From assembly GCA_005883885.1 (NCBI GenBank), contig VAYF01000083.1:1-10203 (forward strand): 10,203 nt of DNA. Direction: 5' to 3'. Shown here piece after piece: positions 6,994 to 10,203 of the stretch. The notes under the pieces are model-generated. The model saw nothing but the letters and a program-made list of their open reading frames with translations, was not told the origin of the DNA and did not search any database. A program made the position numbers and the translations under genes. Each line of letters begins with the position of its first letter. Within the stretch, counting starts at the first letter, position 1. The stretch is from Actinomycetota bacterium. Lineage in GTDB: Bacteria; Actinomycetota; UBA4738; HRBIN12.

Positions 6994-7602
6994 TCACCTT
7001 CCGAACAGCCGGAAATAGAGGTAAGCGAACGTCTCGCGCACGTATCCCCTGCCGCGGGTCTCCTCGCTCGTGTCCCCCGACGTCCACGTGGCGGAGGCGT
7101 AGCCGGTGAGACCGAGGTCGCTCGCCATCGCCTTGATGCGCGCGTTGTGCCACGGGTCGGAGACGAGGAACGCGCTGGTGAGGCCGCGGGCGTGCAGCGC
7201 TGCGGCGGCCGCCTCGAGGCTGTCGAAGGTCGTGTGCCCGACCGGGAGCGCCAGGACGGCGGACGCTGGCACGCCCCGGCTCACGAGGTAGTCGCGACCG
7301 GCCTGCGCTTCGGTCGTGGTGTCCCCCGGTCGGTTCGACCCGACGGTGATGACGAGATCCGACCGATCCTGCTGCCAGAGCACGACCGCGTGCTCGAGCC
7401 GACCCCGGAACACCGGTGAAGGTGTGCCGTTGTACTGGGCGGCGCCCAGGACGACGATCGCGTCGGCCCGCTCGACGTCGCTGGCGTCGTCGTGGTGCGC
7501 AGCGCGCCACACGACGACGCCCGACGCGCCCGTCGCGACGAGCGCGAGGGCGAGACCGAGTGCGAGGAGGGTGAGGATCGGGTGCCTGCGAACCAGGCGC
7601 AC
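6994..7602 (-). CDS. YdcF/SanA-like DUF218 membrane protein
   Basis: This 202-residue protein has one N-terminal transmembrane helix (about 9-33, preceded by MRLVRRHP) and an extracytoplasmic DUF218 domain at about 46-180. Diagnostic motifs are ADAIVVLGAAQYNG (46-59), the VGSNRPGDTTTEAQAGRDYL segment with the conserved Glu (88-106), a T-rich loop GHTTFDSLEAA, and FLVSDPWHNARIKAMASDLG (146-164). SanA and YdcF relatives are linked to envelope integrity, vancomycin tolerance and lipid-carrier metabolism, but the reaction is poorly defined. The start is GTG at 7602; there is no Shine-Dalgarno, and an extended -10 ends 6 nt before it. It follows the lipoprotein gene by 39 nt and precedes dgt by 35 nt, which places it at the end of the envelope cassette. 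Confidence 0.88.
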   Translation of the reverse strand: MRLVRRHPILTLLALGLALALVATGASGVVVWRAAHHDDASDVERADAIVVLGAAQYNGTPSPVFRGRLEHAVVLWQQDRSDLVITVGSNRPGDTTTEAQAGRDYLVSRGVPASAVLALPVGHTTFDSLEAAAAALHARGLTSAFLVSDPWHNARIKAMASDLGLTGYASATWTSGDTSEETRGRGYVRETFAYLYFRLFGR

Positions 7603-7608
7603 CGCTGC

Positions 7609-7617
7609 AGGCTAACA
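7609..7617 (-). promoter_or_regulatory. extended -10 of a probable leaderless promoter for the ydcF-like gene
   Basis: On the minus strand TGTTAGCCT fits TGNTANNNT. Six nt separate it from the GTG at 7602, so the RNA should start at the GTG. Together with the missing Shine-Dalgarno, this supports an independent leaderless transcript. Confidence 0.5.
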
Positions 7618-7641
7618 GGCGCCGATCCCACGACCCTCTCG

Positions 7642-8061
7642 TCAGTCAACACACGTCGACGCCACCGCTCCGATCCATCCCCCGCGGGCTCCCGCCGAGT
7701 CGAGCAGGGCTCGCACGGCGTGTTCCGTCGCGCCCCACACGCCCAGGACGTACCTCCCGTCGTATCGCGACGGGAGGCCCGAGTAGCACGCCGACGGTGA
7801 CACGACGACGTGCGTGACGGATGCCTCATCCAGGGCGCCGACGAGATCGGCGTACCGGGTGTCCAGCTCGTTCGGATCCTCGGCCGCGTCGAGAACCGCG
7901 AGCCACGCGCGCCCCGGGGACGTGGTCCGATCGGACGGGGAGACCGGTGAGGCCGGCGATCCCCTCGAACACGCCGTGAGCACCGCCAGCGCGCACAGGA
8001 AGACGACGGCGTCGAGCCGGCCGCGGCCCCGGCTCGCCCGCCCCCGCTCAGACGGAGACAA
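7642..8061 (-). CDS. small lipoprotein with SPOR-like C-terminal domain (hypothetical)
   Basis: This 139-residue protein begins with a basic n-region (ERGRASRGRGR) and a hydrophobic core. A lipobox LTAC follows with C31 as the lipidated cysteine, so it should be anchored on the outer face of the membrane. A Ser/Pro linker (32-50) leads to a domain at about 51-136. Its pattern is strand (RAWLAVLDAA), helix (RYADLVGALDEA), strand (THVVVSPSA), strand (GRYVLGVWGA), helix (TEHAVRALLDSAG), strand (GGWIGAVAS). This is the order of a SPOR peptidoglycan-binding fold, though the sequence match is loose. C92 and C137 could form a disulfide. The start is TTG at 8061, with GGAG 5 nt before it. It overlaps the end of the upstream gene by 14 nt, implying translational coupling. 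I recognise no named family. Confidence 0.75.
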   Translation of the reverse strand: MSPSERGRASRGRGRLDAVVFLCALAVLTACSRGSPASPVSPSDRTTSPGRAWLAVLDAAEDPNELDTRYADLVGALDEASVTHVVVSPSACYSGLPSRYDGRYVLGVWGATEHAVRALLDSAGARGGWIGAVASTCVD

Positions 8062-9328
8062 TCCAGCTCCATCCGGCGAACGCCGGGACAGCCGTGCGGA
8101 ACCGCGCCAGCTCGGCCTCGGCGTCGGCGCCCGGAGCGATCGAGATCAACAAGGCCCAGACGCCCGGTCGCACGACCGCGGGCTGGGTCCTGGCATCCAC
8201 GATGCTCGGGGTGGACCCGAACGCCGCGGCGATCGTCGCCGACGCGTCGTCCGCGGCAGCGACGCTCGAGAAGTCGCCCACCAGTATCGAGTCGCCCGCG
8301 GGCGGATCAGCGAGCGACGTCGCACCGATCGCCGACGCCCTGCCCCCCGAGCGCATATCGGGATCCGTGCGGTCGAGCGGATCGACCATGACGGCGCCGC
8401 AGCCGGCATCCTCGAGGCTCCCGTCGGCGCGCTCCCGCCGGATCAGCCAGGCGCCCGTCGCACCCGCACGGATGTTCCAGAGCCGGGCGGACCCGTCGAA
8501 CCCCGCGAGGTACATCTCGCCCGGAAGGATCCGCAGCTGCCGCGCGACGTTCCCACGGAGTCGCCAGAGCTGATACTGCGGCGCGCGGTCCGCCGACGCC
8601 CGGCCGCTCATGCGGACGAACTGGATCGACCCGTCGGACGCGAGGAACGGCGTGCGGACGATCGTCCAGCGGTCGGCTCCGCCCGAGAAGTGGGTCACCT
8701 GCACCCATCGAGACGTACGCAGGTCGTATCGCCAGAGGTTGCTGAGGTACTCGTCTTCCGGCACCGCCGCCGTCGGCGGCGCCGCCACCGCGACGACGAC
8801 CGTGGTCGTGGATGCGAACAGGGGCGAGAACGTCATCCCTCCCGGGATCGGCCCCGCGATCTGGCGGGGGGCTCGCGCGCCGGCCCCGACGAGACGCAGG
8901 CCGGATCGCTCGGCCCAAACGAGGTCCCCACGGGCCGACAACGAGGGCTGCGATGCCTCGGCGTGCGTCGAGTAGCGCCGGACGCCCCGTCCGGTCACCG
9001 AGACCACCAGGTCGCCTCCCGTCCGGTCGCGGACGTACGCCGTACCGACGCCCGCGCGAGATGCGACGTGTCGGACGACACCACGGCCCCGATCGGGCGG
9101 AGCGATCAGCTCCGTCCCCGCCGGGCTGGTCCGCAGGATCGCGCCACCGTCGGCGCCGGCGATGCCGGCGCCGACGGCCAACCCGTGCACGTCCGACCGA
9201 GCCGGGCGTCCGCCGTCGCATCGAGCGACGGCGGACGCCGGCGCCGCGGCCCCACCGGGCCGCGCCGCCCCACCCAGGGTTCCGACGGCGGACGCCGCAA
9301 CCACGAGCGTCACCAGTCCCTTCTTCAT
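8048..9328 (-). CDS. secreted beta-propeller-like protein with SPOR-like C-terminus (hypothetical)
   Basis: This 426-residue protein has a Sec signal peptide (MKKGLVTLVVAASAVGTLGG, likely cleaved in the Ala-rich stretch near 21-34). Residues about 45-340 show repeated strand-rich blades of TolB/WD-like character, for example ASQPSLSARGDLVWAE, NLWRYDLRTSRWVQVTHF, and QYQLWRLRGNVARQL. Exact blade count is unclear. Residues about 347-426 read as strand (SILVGDFSS), helix (DASATIAAAF), strand (PSIVDA), strand (VWALLISIAPG), helix (AEAELARFRTAV), strand (SWIVSV). This is a divergent SPOR-like arrangement. C37 and C310 are the only cysteines. The ATG at 9328 follows GGGGAGG at 4-5 nt spacing and lies 15 nt after the M15 peptidase stop. 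The next gene overlaps its end. This looks like one operon; a scaffold or binding role at the cell wall is inferred only from context. Confidence 0.8.
   Translation of the reverse strand: MKKGLVTLVVAASAVGTLGGAARPGGAAAPASAVARCDGGRPARSDVHGLAVGAGIAGADGGAILRTSPAGTELIAPPDRGRGVVRHVASRAGVGTAYVRDRTGGDLVVSVTGRGVRRYSTHAEASQPSLSARGDLVWAERSGLRLVGAGARAPRQIAGPIPGGMTFSPLFASTTTVVVAVAAPPTAAVPEDEYLSNLWRYDLRTSRWVQVTHFSGGADRWTIVRTPFLASDGSIQFVRMSGRASADRAPQYQLWRLRGNVARQLRILPGEMYLAGFDGSARLWNIRAGATGAWLIRRERADGSLEDAGCGAVMVDPLDRTDPDMRSGGRASAIGATSLADPPAGDSILVGDFSSVAAADDASATIAAAFGSTPSIVDARTQPAVVRPGVWALLISIAPGADAEAELARFRTAVPAFAGWSWIVSV
9147..9177. repeat. 14-bp perfect inverted repeat with 3-nt loop inside the propeller gene
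   Basis: CCGTCGGCGCCGGC (9147-9160) and GCCGGCGCCGACGG (9164-9177) are exact reverse complements around GAT. They lie in the part encoding the Gly/Ala-rich stretch AVGAGIAGADGG. The GC-rich stem would be very stable in mRNA or as a DNA cruciform. Confidence 0.85.
9205..9239. repeat. 15-bp perfect inverted repeat with 5-nt loop inside the propeller gene
   Basis: GGCGTCCGCCGTCGC (9205-9219) pairs exactly with GCGACGGCGGACGCC (9225-9239) around ATCGA. A further direct copy, CGACGGCGGACGCCG, recurs at 9283-9297 and equals 9226-9240. Copies encode ASAV peptides near the signal-peptide region. Three copies within 93 bp exceed what codon bias alone obviously explains. Confidence 0.85.
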
Positions 9329-9343
9329 GAGCCCTCCCCGTCC

Positions 9344-9946
9344 TCAGTAGTCGGTCACGTATTGGAAATGCATGGGATCTGGCCGCGAGTCCCAGTTGAT
9401 GCCCCAGAAGAACCCGTGTCCCGGGTACGGCCCGCGCCACACGTTCGGGAGGTAACGACCGTAGTCGTAGCCGTCGGCGCCCTTGCCGTTCCAGAAGGAC
9501 TGACCGAGTGGGTTCCGCGCCGAATTGGTGTCGATGGCCGCGCCGAAGGCGTGGACCGACCAGCTCGTCGAGCCGCGGATCGTGCGGCAGTTGTAACCGC
9601 CGACCAGGTAGTCGACCGACCCGTCGTTGTGGTCGTGCGCGACGTGGTTGCGGATGTTGTAGCCCACGTCTCGCGCGATGTAGGGGTGGTAATAGACGTA
9701 CCCCGCGACGTTGCGCGCCGACTGTGACGGCCACCACGACCGAGAGTCGTTCGCCCGATCGCTGCACGGTGGCCCGAACGTCTGGACCAGTTGGGTGTAG
9801 CCGGCAGGCCTGGGCGGAACGCCCGCGTCGCTGTGATCGTGGACCCAGGGATCGATCACCACTGCATGCGCGACCGTGGGGCCTGCGACGGCGGCGACCA
9901 GCGTGACGGCGGCCGCGAACCTGCGCGCGAGGATGCCGAGCGCCAA
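9344..9946 (-). CDS. secreted M15-family (D-Ala-D-Ala carboxypeptidase/VanY-like) peptidase
   Basis: This 200-residue protein has a Sec signal peptide (about 1-28, cleavage after AHA). It ends in a zinc peptidase domain of the M15 type that cuts D-alanyl bonds or peptide cross-bridges in peptidoglycan. The motif SWSVHAFGAAID supplies H132 and D139, and DPMHFQYV supplies H193, the classic three metal ligands. The GFFWGINWDSRPDPMHF block is typical of the M15 subgroup found in secreted actinobacterial enzymes. C61 and C120 may be a disulfide. The TTG start at 9946 is fixed by a strong AGGAGGTG Shine-Dalgarno 8 nt upstream. It heads a close-packed set with the next two genes (15-nt gap, then a 14-nt overlap). 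Which bond it cuts is not shown by sequence. Confidence 0.9.
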   Translation of the reverse strand: MALGILARRFAAAVTLVAAVAGPTVAHAVVIDPWVHDHSDAGVPPRPAGYTQLVQTFGPPCSDRANDSRSWWPSQSARNVAGYVYYHPYIARDVGYNIRNHVAHDHNDGSVDYLVGGYNCRTIRGSTSWSVHAFGAAIDTNSARNPLGQSFWNGKGADGYDYGRYLPNVWRGPYPGHGFFWGINWDSRPDPMHFQYVTDY

Positions 9947-9954
9947 GGGACCTC

Positions 9955-9999
9955 ACCTCCTCTGGGGGAGGAAGCTCCGACCGGAAAGGTCGAGGAGGT
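9955..9999 (-). promoter_or_regulatory. Shine-Dalgarno-sequestering hairpin upstream of the M15 gene
   Basis: The transcript segment GAGGAGGT (complement of 9955-9962), which is the ribosome binding site, can pair locally with GCTTCCTC (complement of 9968-9975) across a CCCCA loop. This gives 8 bp including two G-U wobbles. A second, perfect partner ACCTCCTC (complement of 9992-9999) lies upstream. Both pairings hide the ribosome binding site. A TAACCT hexamer (complement of 9996-10001) may be a -10. If it is, the distal partner would not be transcribed and only the local hairpin applies. Confidence 0.35.
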
Positions 10000-10022
10000 T
10001 ATGCCCTCATGACGCGCGGCGC

Positions 10023-10038
10023 CGTGACGCCGGTCACG
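10023..10038 (-). terminator. possible stem-loop after ppdK
   Basis: CGTGAC-GCCG-GTCACG forms a 6-bp GC-rich hairpin 18 nt after the ppdK stop. No T-tract follows on either strand, so factor-independent termination is uncertain. Confidence 0.3.
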
Positions 10039-10056
10039 CGACGACCACGCGTCCCG

Positions 10057-10203
10057 TCATGCGGACGCCGACGCGTACTCCCCGACGGCGGCCTGGCCGG
10101 CCGCCAAGCGAGCCGTCTCCACTCGGAACGGAGAGCAGCTCACGTAGTCGAGCCCGATCTGGTGGCAGAACGCGACGCTCGCCGGATCGCCACCGTGCTC
10201 ACC
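10057..10203 (-). CDS. ppdK: pyruvate, phosphate dikinase, C-terminal end (partial)
   Basis: The last 48 residues of a gene entering from beyond the window end. The enzyme interconverts pyruvate + ATP + Pi and phosphoenolpyruvate + AMP + PPi. GEHGGDPASVAFCHQIGLDY followed by VSCSPFRVETARLAAGQAAV is the hallmark C-terminus of the PEP/pyruvate-binding domain. The Cys in SCSPFRV corresponds to the catalytic Cys831 of the Clostridium symbiosum enzyme, and the GEHGG loop lines the active site. The stop is TGA at 10057-10059. The gene is on the same strand as the M15 gene 110 nt downstream. ppdK adjoining dgt-dnaG-rpoD is a recurrent order in several actinobacterial classes; here four envelope genes separate them. 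Confidence 0.93.
   Translation of the reverse strand, partial: GEHGGDPASVAFCHQIGLDYVSCSPFRVETARLAAGQAAVGEYASASA

Noticed and set aside
6959..7510. Upstream in-frame extension of dgt
   Set aside because: It overlaps the ydcF-like gene in another frame, is Arg-rich without similarity, and the Dgt family begins at the GTG at 6958.
7814..9727. Long plus-strand open frame antisense to the envelope cassette
   Set aside because: Composition is Arg/Pro/Gly/Asp-rich low complexity, typical of shadow frames. The minus-strand genes have signal peptides, ribosome binding sites and motifs.
9947..10056. Cyclic di-AMP (ydaO-type) riboswitch upstream of the cell-wall hydrolase
   Set aside because: Such riboswitches often precede peptidoglycan hydrolases, but the gap is only 110 nt and I could not find the conserved core motifs.

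Overview
This is a GC-rich chromosomal window, with strong G/C bias at third codon positions and frequent GTG/TTG starts. It most likely comes from an actinobacterium outside the well-studied Mycobacteriales/Streptomyces lineages. Supporting points are the gene order ppdK ... dgt-dnaG-rpoD (sigma-70), TANNNT -10 elements placed 6-7 nt before start codons (leaderless transcripts), and the protein families present. The phylum is an inference from gene content, not from a marker alignment.

Layout. (1) 1-1678, plus strand: three small accessory genes, a VOC/glyoxalase-fold protein, a DUF1801 protein with a basic N-terminal tail, and a RibD/dihydrofolate-reductase-like gene interrupted by an in-frame TGA where a Trp would be expected. 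(2) 1740-1812, minus strand: tRNA-Asn(GTT) without an encoded CCA, transcribed divergently from a small plus-strand single-pass membrane protein gene (1894-2163). (3) 2167-6958, minus strand: a lone type IV prepilin-like gene, then the information-processing block rpoD, dnaG (primase) and dgt (dNTP triphosphohydrolase). (4) 6994-9946, minus strand: a cell-envelope block. In transcription order it holds a secreted M15 peptidase, a secreted beta-propeller-like protein, a short lipoprotein, and a YdcF/DUF218 membrane protein. (5) 10057-10203: the C-terminal end of pyruvate phosphate dikinase (ppdK), running off the window.

How the genes may work together. ppdK, dgt, dnaG and rpoD form a known type of actinobacterial neighbourhood (central metabolism, dNTP pool, primer synthesis, housekeeping transcription). 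Here it is split by a four-gene envelope cassette. I read the C-terminal ~80 residues of the propeller-like protein and the mature part of the lipoprotein as divergent SPOR-like (beta-alpha-beta)x2 folds. With the M15 peptidase, this suggests a peptidoglycan-remodelling module. The functional link is an inference from order, spacing and export signals.

Regulatory reading. Three genes (VOC, dgt, ydcF-like) have a -10 hexamer ending 6-7 nt before the start codon, so they are probably leaderless. By contrast, the M15 gene has a strong Shine-Dalgarno that can be buried in an 8-bp local hairpin. No CRISPR array, insertion sequence or phage feature was seen. No stretch over 300 nt lacks a gene.
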